From Mycetocola manganoxydans (GTDB lineage Bacteria > Actinomycetota > Actinomycetes > Actinomycetales > Microbacteriaceae), in assembly GCF_003667545.1 (NCBI RefSeq), contig NZ_RCUV01000007.1, positions 124,001-188,000 of the forward strand: 64,000 bases of DNA. Reading direction: 5' to 3'. Below, in pieces: positions 17,271 through 26,049 of the stretch. The position numbers and the translations under genes are program-made. Numbering within the stretch: position 1 is the first letter of the stretch; the number at the start of each line of letters is the position of its first letter. Below the pieces are notes generated by a model, which worked only from the letters and a program-made list of their open reading frames with translations, ran no database searches and had not been told where the DNA came from.

Positions 17271-18920
17271 GTGCGCCCCCTCGATCCCCGGCTTCTTCGT
17301 TACGCCGTCAGTGCGCGATGGTTCCTCGTCAGCGGCGCCGTCATCGGCGCGGCGACCGCGGCGTGCATCGTCGCTTTCGCCTGGCTCGTCACCGTGTGCG
17401 TCACCGGGGCGATCGACGGCCGGTCGCTCGAAGACCTGCTGCCCGAGCTCGGCGCACTCGTGGGCGTCGCGCTCGCTCGCGCCGGTCTCGTTTACGCACG
17501 GGATCTCGTCGCCGCCCGCGGGGCTGCACGGGTGAAGAGCGAACTTCGACTCGGTGTGCTCGACGCGGTTCGCCGCCTCGGTCCGGCATGGCTCGTCCGG
17601 CACAGCGGCGGCCGGATCGCGACATTGCTGGGTCGGGGCATGGACGCGCTCGACGACTACTTCTCGAAGTATCTGCCTCAGCTCATCCTCACCGTGATCG
17701 TCACCCCGGTGATGGTGGGCGTCATTTTCCTTCAGGACTGGGTCTCGGCGATCTTCATCCTCGTGACGCTGCCATTGATCCCGCTGTTCATGGTGCTCAT
17801 CGGCTGGGCAACCCAGGCCGTGCAGCGGCGGCAGTGGGAGGTGCTCGGTGACCTGTCCACGAGTTTCGTCGACACCCTGGGCGGGCTTGCCACGCTGAAG
17901 ATTTTCGGCCGGGAGCGCCGACTTGTCGACCGGATGCGCACGATCACCCGGGACTACCGCGTGCAGACGATGCGCGTGCTCCGCGTCTCGTTCCTCTCCA
18001 GCTTCGCCCTCGAACTCGCCGCGAGCCTCTCGGTCGCCCTCGTGGCCGTGTCGATCGGCCTGCGGCTGGTCGACGGATCGCTGGCCCTCTCCGTCGGACT
18101 TTTCGTTCTGCTGCTCGCTCCCGAAGCGTTCCTTCCGCTCCGGCAGGTCGGCACCAATTTCCACGCCGCTGCCGAGGGTGTCGCCGCCGCCGAAGACGCG
18201 TTCGCCGTGCTCGACGAGGCGGCCAGGATCCCAACGGATACCGCGGCATCCGTCGCCAGCGCGCCTCACGCATCCGGGTCGCTCGCCCTCCACGGTGTCT
18301 CGGTCGACTACGGCGAGGGACCGGTGCTCGCCCCGGTGACCGCAGAATTCCCGCAGCGCTCCATCACCGTGATCGCAGGACCGAGCGGCGCAGGTAAGTC
18401 GAGCCTGTTCGCGGCGATCCTCGGGTTCGCCGCGTCGAGCGGCACGATCACCCTCGATGGGAACGCTGTTCCTGCTGCTGGGAGGGAGCGGCCGTGGCTT
18501 GCCTGGACCGGGCAGCGACCCGCTCTCGTGGCGGGAACGGTCGCCGAGAACGTCGCCCTCGGCTCACCCTCGGTGGATCAGGAGCTGGCTCGGCGCGCGC
18601 TCGACCTCGCTGCTGCAGCCGACATCGACCTGGGCACTGTCGTTGGCGTTGCTGGATCCGGTCTCTCCGGCGGACAGTCCCAGCGCGTCGGCATCGCCCG
18701 CGCCATCTACCGCAGCCTCCAGAAGAACTGCTCCGTCGTACTGCTGGACGAACCGAGCTCTGCTTTGGATTCGGCGACGGAGGCGGTGTTGCTCGACGGG
18801 CTCCGGACGCTCGCCGACGGCGGCCCGGCCGTGGTCGTCATCAGCCACCGTCGCGCGGTGATCGACCGCGCCGATGCCGTCGTCCCCGTCCAGTCCACCC
18901 TTCTGGCGGGTGTCCGATGA
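17271..18920 (+). CDS. cydD: ABC transporter CydD, permease-ATPase fusion for cytochrome bd assembly
   Basis: A 549-residue half-transporter: about six transmembrane segments to residue 310, then an ATPase with Walker A GPSGAGKSS near residue 370, signature LSGGQSQR near 465 and Walker B VVLLDEPSSALD near 490. CydDC exports cysteine or glutathione, or moves heme, and is needed to assemble cytochrome bd. GTG 17271 starts VRPLDPRLLRYA; it is 10 nt after cydB. The stop overlaps the cydC ATG (ATGA). Confidence 0.93.
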   Translation: MRPLDPRLLRYAVSARWFLVSGAVIGAATAACIVAFAWLVTVCVTGAIDGRSLEDLLPELGALVGVALARAGLVYARDLVAARGAARVKSELRLGVLDAVRRLGPAWLVRHSGGRIATLLGRGMDALDDYFSKYLPQLILTVIVTPVMVGVIFLQDWVSAIFILVTLPLIPLFMVLIGWATQAVQRRQWEVLGDLSTSFVDTLGGLATLKIFGRERRLVDRMRTITRDYRVQTMRVLRVSFLSSFALELAASLSVALVAVSIGLRLVDGSLALSVGLFVLLLAPEAFLPLRQVGTNFHAAAEGVAAAEDAFAVLDEAARIPTDTAASVASAPHASGSLALHGVSVDYGEGPVLAPVTAEFPQRSITVIAGPSGAGKSSLFAAILGFAASSGTITLDGNAVPAAGRERPWLAWTGQRPALVAGTVAENVALGSPSVDQELARRALDLAAAADIDLGTVVGVAGSGLSGGQSQRVGIARAIYRSLQKNCSVVLLDEPSSALDSATEAVLLDGLRTLADGGPAVVVISHRRAVIDRADAVVPVQSTLLAGVR

Positions 18921-20632
18921 ACGCCAGGACGGGTCGGGTTTCGCCCGAGCTGCGAGCGGTGCTCTCCGCCGCACAGCCGCGAACCGCCGGCTGGGTGTGG
19001 GGCGTGATCTTCGGCATCCTCGCCGCGTTCTCCACGGTCGCGCTGCTCGCGACGAGCGCGTACCTCATCACCCGCGCCGCCGAGCAGCCGCCGATCCTGT
19101 ATCTGTCGATGGCTGTCGTCGGGGTGCGGGCTTTCGCGCTCGGGCGCGCGTTCTTCCGCTACCTCGAGCGTCTCGCCAGCCACGACTCGGCGTTCCGGCA
19201 GCTCGAAACCGTGCGCGTCGACCTCCTGCGCCGGCTGATTCCCCTCGCACCCGACGGCCTCGCCCGCACGGGCCGCGGGTCGTTGCTGTCATCGCTCGTC
19301 TCCGACGTCGACGAACTGCAGAACCTGCCGCTGCGCGTCGTCCAGCCGCTCCTCACCTCCCTCGGCGTCGCCGGGATCGCCGTGTGGGTCGTCGCGCTGT
19401 TGTCTCCGGCCGCTGCGGTCGGGCTCGCGCTCTCCCTGGTCGTCGCCTTCGTGATCGGGACTCTCGTCGCCGGCCGCGTCGCGGCATCCGCTGAACGCAG
19501 CATCGCGCCGAAGAGGGCCGCGCTCGTCGACGCTCTGCTCGACTACCTGGGGAGCCTCGACGTTCTGCTCGCGTACGGTGCTGAAGAGGGCAGCAGACGC
19601 ACGGTCGCGACAGCGGATGCCGCCCTCACGCGCGCACTCACAGCGCGGTCGCTCGGGGTTGGTATCGCTGCGGCAGCGATGTCGTTGTTCTCGGGACTCG
19701 CCGTCGCACTCGCGCTCATCTCCGGCATCCCGTCTCTCGCGCAAACCGGCACGGGGGCACTGACCGGTCCAGGACTTGCCGTGATCGTGCTCGTGCCGCT
19801 CGCGATCTTCGAGGTCGTGGCATCCGTTCCCCTCGCGTCAAGTGCGTGGCGGCAGGTGCGCTCGAGTGCTCAGCGGATCGCCGACGTCGCGCCGACGGTC
19901 GTGCCCGCCGAGATCCCCGTTGCTGGTGGCGTCGAGGTGTGGGCACCGGATCCGGCGGCACCGATTCTCGACCTGCGCGACGCATCCGCCCGCTGGCCGG
20001 GAGCGGACACCCCAGCGATCCGGGTCCCGTCCTTCGCCGTCCGGCGTGGCGAACGAGTGCTGATCGAGGGGGCCAGCGGCGCCGGCAAGACCTCGCTCGC
20101 GCACCTGCTCGTGCGGTTCCTCGACCACGACGGTGACTACCGTCTGGCCGGCCAGGATGTTCGCAATCTTCCGCTCGAAGCGGTGCGGGACGTCGTGGGG
20201 CTGTGCGAGCAGATTCCGTACCTCTTCGACGAAAGCCTGCGCCAGAACCTCCTGTTCGCCAGGGATGACGCGACCGACGCCGAGCTCCTCGAGGTACTCG
20301 ACCGGGTCGGCCTCGGCGACTGGTGTGCGGGGCGCGGGGGACTGGACGCGCGGATGGGTGAACGCGGGTCGCTGGTGTCCGGCGGGCAGGCGCAGCGGAT
20401 CGCGCTCGCCCGGGCTCTGCTCCGGGACTTCCCGGTGATCGTGTTCGACGAACCGACCGCGAACGTCGAAGCCGATCTCTCCGCCGACCTTCTCCGTGAC
20501 CTGCTCACCGCTGGGGCAGCCGAGGAACGCAGCGTTGTTCTGATCTCCCACGGGGACGTGCCGTCTGATCTGCTCGACCGGCGTTTCGTCGTCGCCGACG
20601 GTGTGCTGCAGGAGCCTGCTGCCGCGGACTGA
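18917..20632 (+). CDS. cydC: ABC transporter CydC, permease-ATPase fusion for cytochrome bd assembly
   Basis: A 571-residue partner of CydD with TLLATSAYLITRAAEQPPILYLSMAVVGVRAF-type first helices (cited loosely; FFRYLERLASHD follows, a CydC hallmark), Walker A GASGAGKTS near residue 385, signature SGGQAQRIALARALL and Walker B VIVFDEPTANVE. Translation is coupled to cydD by a 4-nt overlap. The upstream open frame from 18494 lies inside cydD and is not part of it. This closes the cyd operon. Confidence 0.93.
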   Translation: MNARTGRVSPELRAVLSAAQPRTAGWVWGVIFGILAAFSTVALLATSAYLITRAAEQPPILYLSMAVVGVRAFALGRAFFRYLERLASHDSAFRQLETVRVDLLRRLIPLAPDGLARTGRGSLLSSLVSDVDELQNLPLRVVQPLLTSLGVAGIAVWVVALLSPAAAVGLALSLVVAFVIGTLVAGRVAASAERSIAPKRAALVDALLDYLGSLDVLLAYGAEEGSRRTVATADAALTRALTARSLGVGIAAAAMSLFSGLAVALALISGIPSLAQTGTGALTGPGLAVIVLVPLAIFEVVASVPLASSAWRQVRSSAQRIADVAPTVVPAEIPVAGGVEVWAPDPAAPILDLRDASARWPGADTPAIRVPSFAVRRGERVLIEGASGAGKTSLAHLLVRFLDHDGDYRLAGQDVRNLPLEAVRDVVGLCEQIPYLFDESLRQNLLFARDDATDAELLEVLDRVGLGDWCAGRGGLDARMGERGSLVSGGQAQRIALARALLRDFPVIVFDEPTANVEADLSADLLRDLLTAGAAEERSVVLISHGDVPSDLLDRRFVVADGVLQEPAAAD

Positions 20633-20644
20633 ACGCCGGTGCGT

Positions 20645-21103
20645 TTAGGGTCGGATGTCGTCGCCGACCGGCTCGCAGATGACCACGGGAATCTGGCGGT
20701 CGGTCCGACGCTGATAGCCGGCGTACCCGGAATATGACGTGACGATCTCGGGCCACATCCGTTGCCTCTCGTCGTCGGTCGCGGTGCGCGCGATGAACCT
20801 GCTCGTCGTTCCGTCGACGGTGAGTTCGACCTCAGGGTTCACGGTGAGGTTCGTGTACCACTGCGGGTTCCGGCGATCACCACCCTTCGACGCAACGAGG
20901 ACGTACGTGCCGTTCCCGAAGATCGGAGCGGTGAGCATCGTCGATCGTCTCTTGTTGGACGTGCGGCCGATGGTGTGCAGCTCGACGACGATCATCCGGC
21001 CGAATTTCCGCCCGATTTTTCCGCCAGACACAGCCAGCAGGATCCGGTGCACCCCGTTCATCGCGCGCATACCGAAGTCGGTCAGGGACGTCCGCAGTGT
21101 CAT
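20645..21103 (-). CDS. Deazaflavin (F420)-dependent nitroreductase family protein
   Basis: A 152-residue split-barrel protein of the Ddn family: GGKIGRKFGRMIVVELHTIGRTSNKRRSTML has the glycine-rich and GRTS segments of the family, and GGDRRNPQWYTNLTVNPEVEL its conserved core (cited by ends). Family members bind F420 or other flavins and reduce nitro compounds or quinones; the substrate here is unknown. The ATG at 21103 follows TACACT by 6 nt; the longer frame from 21196 overlaps the divergent pabB promoter. Confidence 0.87.
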   Translation of the reverse strand: MTLRTSLTDFGMRAMNGVHRILLAVSGGKIGRKFGRMIVVELHTIGRTSNKRRSTMLTAPIFGNGTYVLVASKGGDRRNPQWYTNLTVNPEVELTVDGTTSRFIARTATDDERQRMWPEIVTSYSGYAGYQRRTDRQIPVVICEPVGDDIRP

Positions 21104-21284
21104 CCCGGCAGTGTACGGCGCATGCCTTCGACAGCGCTGACGGTTGCGCCGCTCGAATCTCCACGATCTGTTTCTCCATCCCGCCGCGAGCGACACAGGG
21201 TGGATACTCGCCCGCGGGAACGCCAGAGTGTGGCGACTCGACCACCGGATCGCCGGCTTTCTCCGGACACCTAAGGTTGACGAT

Positions 21285-22655
21285 GTGGAAAGCAGCTCGA
21301 GATTTCGGCGCCTTGCGGCGTGGGTCGACCCCGAAATCGCCTTCCGAACCCTGTTCGCCGATTCGCCCCGTTCGTTCTGGCTCGACAGCGGCGTCGACGC
21401 GAGCGCAGGCTTCAGCTATCTGGGCGACGCGACGGACCTTCTCGTCGCGTCCGTCGCCGACGCATCCGTCACCTCCTGGGCCGGAAGTGATGCGACGGTC
21501 ACCGCGGATGCCACGATCTTCGACGCGCTCCGGAGGAGCCTCGCGGATGCACCGGAGTCGGCTCAGGCGGGGCACTTCGCGCCGGGCTGGGTGGGCTGGC
21601 TCGGCTACGAAGCCGGGGCGCAGACGACCGCGACCCCGTCGCATCCGTCACGCTACCCGGATGCCGCCTTCCTGCGGCCCGCGCGGATGCTCATCTTCGA
21701 CCACGGCGCCGGCACCGTCACCGCGGTGGAAGGCAGCGATCGGGACAGCGCGTTCGGGTGGCTCTCCGCGGTGGATCTCCCGACCACGACCAGCCCGGTC
21801 TCCGCGGCGGATTCGGCAACCGCGACCTGGCGGCACGACGCGTCCGCCTATGGCGCGCTCATCGAGCAGGCGCAGGAGGAGATCCGCGACGGTAACGCGT
21901 ACCAGCTCTGTCTCACCAACGAGGTGCGGGTGCCCGGCGCGTTCGACCCGGTCGAGGTGTACCGTCGGCTGCGGCGAGCGAGCCCGAGCCACCACGGCGG
22001 CTTGATCCGCGTCGACGGCACGGCGCTCGTCAGTGCATCGCCTGAACAGTTCCTGCGGATCACGCCGGACGGCGCGGTCACGACGAAACCGATCAAGGGA
22101 ACGAGACCGCGGGGGAGCACGCCCGAACACGACGACGCGCTCCGCACCGAGTTACTCGCTAGCGACAAGGAGCGCGCCGAAAACCTGATGATCGTCGATC
22201 TCATGCGCAACGACCTCGGCCGGGTCGCTGCAGGCGGAAGCGTCGCGGTTCCCACCCTCCTCGCGGTCGAGAGCTACGCCCAGGTGCACCAGCTCGTGAG
22301 TACCGTCACCGCGAGGCTCGCACCGGGGGTGAGCGCGGTGGATGCCGTCCAGTCTGCGTTCCCGGCGGGCTCGATGACCGGCGCACCCAAGGTGAGTGCG
22401 ATGACGATCCTCGACCGGCTCGAGTCCGGTCCCCGCGGAGTGTACTCCGGCGCCTTCGGCTTCCTCGGCGCCGACGGTGCTGTGGACCTGGCCATGGTGA
22501 TCCGGAGCATCGTGATCGACGCCGGCGGAGCATCCGTCGGTACGGGAGGTGGAATCACCGCGCTCTCCGTCGTCGAGGACGAGATCGAGGAAACGCGCGT
22601 GAAAGCGGCGGCTTCGCTCGCTGCCCTCGGGGTGCGACAGGAACAACTAGGCTAG
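21285..22655 (+). CDS. pabB: Aminodeoxychorismate synthase component I
   Basis: A chorismate-binding enzyme of 456 residues that forms 4-amino-4-deoxychorismate for folate synthesis. Conserved motifs: GNAYQLCLTN, SPEQFLRI, IKGTRPRG, MIVDLMRNDLG and GSMTGAPKVSAM. It could also be an anthranilate synthase I relative, but the PIKGTRPRG form and absence of trpG nearby favour PabB. The GTG at 21285 is 7 nt after TAAGGT and begins close to the conserved region; an ATG at 21144 would add 47 residues with no family resemblance, so it is less likely. Confidence 0.88.
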   Translation: MESSSRFRRLAAWVDPEIAFRTLFADSPRSFWLDSGVDASAGFSYLGDATDLLVASVADASVTSWAGSDATVTADATIFDALRRSLADAPESAQAGHFAPGWVGWLGYEAGAQTTATPSHPSRYPDAAFLRPARMLIFDHGAGTVTAVEGSDRDSAFGWLSAVDLPTTTSPVSAADSATATWRHDASAYGALIEQAQEEIRDGNAYQLCLTNEVRVPGAFDPVEVYRRLRRASPSHHGGLIRVDGTALVSASPEQFLRITPDGAVTTKPIKGTRPRGSTPEHDDALRTELLASDKERAENLMIVDLMRNDLGRVAAGGSVAVPTLLAVESYAQVHQLVSTVTARLAPGVSAVDAVQSAFPAGSMTGAPKVSAMTILDRLESGPRGVYSGAFGFLGADGAVDLAMVIRSIVIDAGGASVGTGGGITALSVVEDEIEETRVKAAASLAALGVRQEQLG

Positions 22656-22709
22656 ATCGGTGGATCGTGCGGCAGCCGGAGAGGTTCCGCGCGGGTCCGT
22701 TCCCCGCAG

Positions 22710-25277
22710 ATGAATGAGAGTCACGTGTCGAACGACGAGCAGAACCAGGCCGGACAGAAGTACGACTTTGCCCCGATCCAGGAGAAGTGGCTGCCGGTCT
22801 GGGACCGGATGAAGCCCTTCGCGACCGACGCCGAGGGCGACAAACGCCCGCGCAAGTACGTGCTCGACATGTTCCCGTACCCGTCAGGTGACTTGCACAT
22901 GGGTCACGCGGAAGCGTTCGGCCTCGGTGATGTCGTCGCGCGCTACTGGCGCCAGCAGGGCTTCAACGTGCTGCACCCGATCGGCTGGGACTCCTTCGGC
23001 CTGCCCGCCGAGAACGCTGCCATCAAGCGCGGCGTCGACCCGCGAGGCTGGACCTACGACAACATCGCCCAGCAGAAGAAGAGCTTCCAGACCTACGCGC
23101 CGTCGTTCGACTGGGACCGCGAAATCCACACCTCGGACCCCGAGTACTACCGCTGGACCCAGTGGCTGTTCCTCCAGCTGTTCGAGAAGGGCCTCGCGTA
23201 CCGCAAGGCCAGCGCCGTGAACTGGTGCCCGTTCGATTTGACCGTGCTCGCGAATGAGCAGGTCGTCGACGGCCACTGTGAGCGCTGCGGAAACGCCGTC
23301 ACCAAGAAGAAGCTCACGCAGTGGTACTTCCGCATCACCGACTACGCCGACCGTCTCGTCGACGACCTCAAGCAGCTCGAGGGTGCGTGGCCGTCGAAGG
23401 TCCTCAGCATGCAGCGCAACTGGGTCGGACGCTCCACCGGTGCTGACGTCAACTTCGTTATCGAGGGCAAAGCCGATCCCGTCGCCGTCTACACGACGCG
23501 ACCGGACACACTGTACGGCGTGACCTTCATGGTCGTCGCGGCTGACTCTGAGCTCGCCGCCGAGCTCGTCGCAGACGCTCCCGAAGAAACCCAGGCCGCC
23601 TTTGCGGAGTACGTCGACCGGGTCAAGGGTGAGAGCGACATCGAGCGTCTGAGCACCGAGCGTGAGAAGACCGGTGTCTTCCTCGAGCGGTATGCGATCA
23701 ACCCGCTCAACGGAGAACGCCTGCCGATCTGGGCATCCGACTACGTGCTCGCCGACTACGGTCACGGCGCGATCATGGCCGTTCCGGCACACGATCAGCG
23801 CGACCTCGACTTCGCGCGGGCGTTCGACCTGCCCGTCCGCGTCGTCGTGGACACCAACCAGCCGGTCACCGGTGCCATCCCGGTCCTCGTCGACGGCGTG
23901 CTTCCGGACGACCTCCCGCCCGCCGACCCGAAGTCGACGGGTGAAGCGCTCGTCGGTCCTGGCCGTCTGATCAACTCCGGCCCGTTCGACGGCTTGAGCA
24001 AGAACGCGGCGATCGCGAAGATCACCGACGCCCTCGCGGCATCCGGTCTGGGAAAGACGGCGAAGAACTACCGGCTCCGTGACTGGCTGATCTCGCGCCA
24101 GCGGTACTGGGGTGCGCCGATTCCGATCATCCACTGCGAGGCGTGCGGCGAGGTTCCCGTGCCCGAGGACCAGCTCCCGGTCGAACTGCCACCGGCAGAA
24201 GGACTCGACCTGCAGCCGAAGGGCACCAGCCCGCTCGGTGCCGCCGAGGACTGGATCAACGTTCCCTGCCCGCGGTGTGGTGCCCCGGCGAAGCGTGACT
24301 CGGACACGATGGACACGTTCGTCGACAGCTCCTGGTACTACCTGCGTTACCTCAACCCGCAGTCGGACACGATGGCGTTCGATCCGAAGCTCGCCGACAA
24401 GTGGGCTCCGGTCGACCAGTACGTCGGCGGCGTCGAACACGCGATCCTGCACCTGCTCTACTCGCGGTTCATGACGAAGGTGCTCTACGACCAGGGCTAC
24501 CTCTCCTTCACCGAACCGTTCTCGTCGCTGCTGAACCAGGGCATGGTGCTCATGGACGGCGCGAAGATGTCGAAGAGCCGCGGCAACCTCGTCGAGTTCG
24601 CGAGTGAGCTCTCGACCTACGGCGCGGACGCTTTGCGCGTGACGCTCATCTTCGCCGGCCCGCCCGAGGACGACATCGACTGGGCGGATGTCTCGCCCGC
24701 CGGATCCGCGAAGTTCCTCGCTCGCGCGTGGCGCGTCGCCCACGACGTGTCGAGTGCACCCGACGTGGTGTGGAAGACCGGGGACGTCGCACTGCGGCGG
24801 ATCACCCACCGCTTCCTCGCCGACGCCCCCAGCCTCGTCGAATCGTTCAAGTTCAATGTCGTCGTCGCGCGCCTGATGGAACTCGTCAACGCGACGAGAA
24901 AAGTCATCGACACGGGTGCGGGGCCGGCGGATGCCGCGGTGCGCGAGGCAGCGGAAGTCACCGCTGTCGCGCTCAACCTCTTCGCCCCGTACACGGCAGA
25001 AGACATGTGGGAGCAGCTCGGTTACGAGCCCGCTGTTGCGACGGTGCAGTGGCGGAAAGCCGACCAGACGCTTCTCGTCGCCGAATCGGTCACGTGTGTC
25101 GTGCAGGTCGACGGCAAGGTGCGTGACCGGCTCGAGGTGTCGCCGAAGATCGCCACCGATGAGCTCGAGAAGCTGGCCCGGGCGTCTTCCGCCGTGCAGC
25201 GTGCCATCGGCGACAGGACGATCGTGAACGTCGTCGTGCGTGCCCCCAAGATCGTGAGCCTCGCGACCAAGCCATAG
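22710..25277 (+). CDS. leuS: Leucyl-tRNA synthetase
   Basis: An 855-residue class I synthetase charging tRNA-Leu. The HIGH motif is HMGH at residues 63-66 in [14 protein letters not shown], the KMSKS loop is AKMSKSRGN near residue 620, and the CP1 editing domain ([16 protein letters not shown]) lies between. Cysteine pairs CERCG and CEACG mark zinc-binding segments. Length is normal. GTG at 22725 is an alternative start. The gene appears to be followed by a hairpin at 25287. Confidence 0.97.
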   Translation: MNESHVSNDEQNQAGQKYDFAPIQEKWLPVWDRMKPFATDAEGDKRPRKYVLDMFPYPSGDLHMGHAEAFGLGDVVARYWRQQGFNVLHPIGWDSFGLPAENAAIKRGVDPRGWTYDNIAQQKKSFQTYAPSFDWDREIHTSDPEYYRWTQWLFLQLFEKGLAYRKASAVNWCPFDLTVLANEQVVDGHCERCGNAVTKKKLTQWYFRITDYADRLVDDLKQLEGAWPSKVLSMQRNWVGRSTGADVNFVIEGKADPVAVYTTRPDTLYGVTFMVVAADSELAAELVADAPEETQAAFAEYVDRVKGESDIERLSTEREKTGVFLERYAINPLNGERLPIWASDYVLADYGHGAIMAVPAHDQRDLDFARAFDLPVRVVVDTNQPVTGAIPVLVDGVLPDDLPPADPKSTGEALVGPGRLINSGPFDGLSKNAAIAKITDALAASGLGKTAKNYRLRDWLISRQRYWGAPIPIIHCEACGEVPVPEDQLPVELPPAEGLDLQPKGTSPLGAAEDWINVPCPRCGAPAKRDSDTMDTFVDSSWYYLRYLNPQSDTMAFDPKLADKWAPVDQYVGGVEHAILHLLYSRFMTKVLYDQGYLSFTEPFSSLLNQGMVLMDGAKMSKSRGNLVEFASELSTYGADALRVTLIFAGPPEDDIDWADVSPAGSAKFLARAWRVAHDVSSAPDVVWKTGDVALRRITHRFLADAPSLVESFKFNVVVARLMELVNATRKVIDTGAGPADAAVREAAEVTAVALNLFAPYTAEDMWEQLGYEPAVATVQWRKADQTLLVAESVTCVVQVDGKVRDRLEVSPKIATDELEKLARASSAVQRAIGDRTIVNVVVRAPKIVSLATKP

Positions 25278-25286
25278 TCGGGTTTA

Positions 25287-25308
25287 CCCGTCCCTGCACA
25301 GGGACGGG
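25287..25308. terminator. Hairpin after leuS
   Basis: CCCGTCCCTG pairs with CAGGGACGGG across a 2-nt loop, 10 nt after the leuS stop. No T tract follows; a second palindrome AGACCCGGGTCT is just downstream (25311-25322). Probably a factor-assisted terminator or processing site. Confidence 0.5.
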
Positions 25309-25380
25309 GCAGACCCGGGTCTGTCCACCGCGGCTGCTGAACCGTACCGACAAGCGGGGTCGCGGTCTTGACTGGACCGC

Positions 25381-26049
25381 ATGGCCAGGCACGCTTCCGC
25401 GCGGCCGCCGCGCGCGGCATCCGCCCCGCCAGGACAGCTGGCGACCCGTCGGTCGACCGGTGCCAGGATCGGTGCCGGTGCGTTCGTCGTGCTGCTGCTC
25501 GGCGGTCTCATCACCGCGGTAATCGTTTCCCTGCTCGGAGCGACCGGTCAGGCGCGGACGTTGCCGCTACCTTCCCCGACGGCCGCCGTGGACGATGGTG
25601 GGGGCGCGGCGTTCTACGTTCATGTTCTGGGTGAGGTGACGGCCCCCGGCGTCTACTCTTTGCGCGACGGCGACCGGGTGGTCGACGCGATCGCTGCGGC
25701 AGGCGGGTTCACGGCGGAGGCCGACCAGCAGGCGGTCAACCTCGCCCGGTTCCTCAGCGACGGCGAACAGATCCTCGTGCTCGCGGTCGGAGCGGCGCCA
25801 CCGCCGGGGCAGCTTCCCGGGGCACCGGGTGGGCCAGGCGTTCCGGGTCTCCAGGGTGACACCGTCAACCTCAACACCGCGACGACCGTCGAGCTCGAGA
25901 CCCTCCCGCGGGTTGGGCCCGCCCTGGCTCAGCGCATCCTCGCGTGGCGCGACGCCAACGGGCGTTTCGGCGCCGTCGAGGATCTGCTCAACGTTCCCGG
26001 CATCGGCGACAAGACGTTCGAAACGCTTCGCGACCTGGTGTCGGTGTGA
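25381..26049 (+). CDS. comEA: Competence protein ComEA, DNA-binding
   Basis: A 222-residue protein with one N-terminal membrane segment (about residues 32-58), a Gly/Pro-rich linker, a SLBB-like domain (YVHVLGEVTAPGVYSLRDGDRV) and a C-terminal double helix-hairpin-helix (VNLNTATTVELETLPRVGPALAQRI and LLNVPGIGDKTFE; cited by ends). It binds incoming double-stranded DNA at the outer face of the membrane. The stop overlaps the comEC start by GTGA, showing translational coupling. Confidence 0.92.
   Translation: MARHASARPPRAASAPPGQLATRRSTGARIGAGAFVVLLLGGLITAVIVSLLGATGQARTLPLPSPTAAVDDGGGAAFYVHVLGEVTAPGVYSLRDGDRVVDAIAAAGGFTAEADQQAVNLARFLSDGEQILVLAVGAAPPPGQLPGAPGGPGVPGLQGDTVNLNTATTVELETLPRVGPALAQRILAWRDANGRFGAVEDLLNVPGIGDKTFETLRDLVSV

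Noticed and set aside
22884-24809. Antisense open frame of 641 codons in leuS
   Set aside because: Shadow of a certain gene; Arg/Val/Asp-rich composition typical of antisense GC-rich frames.
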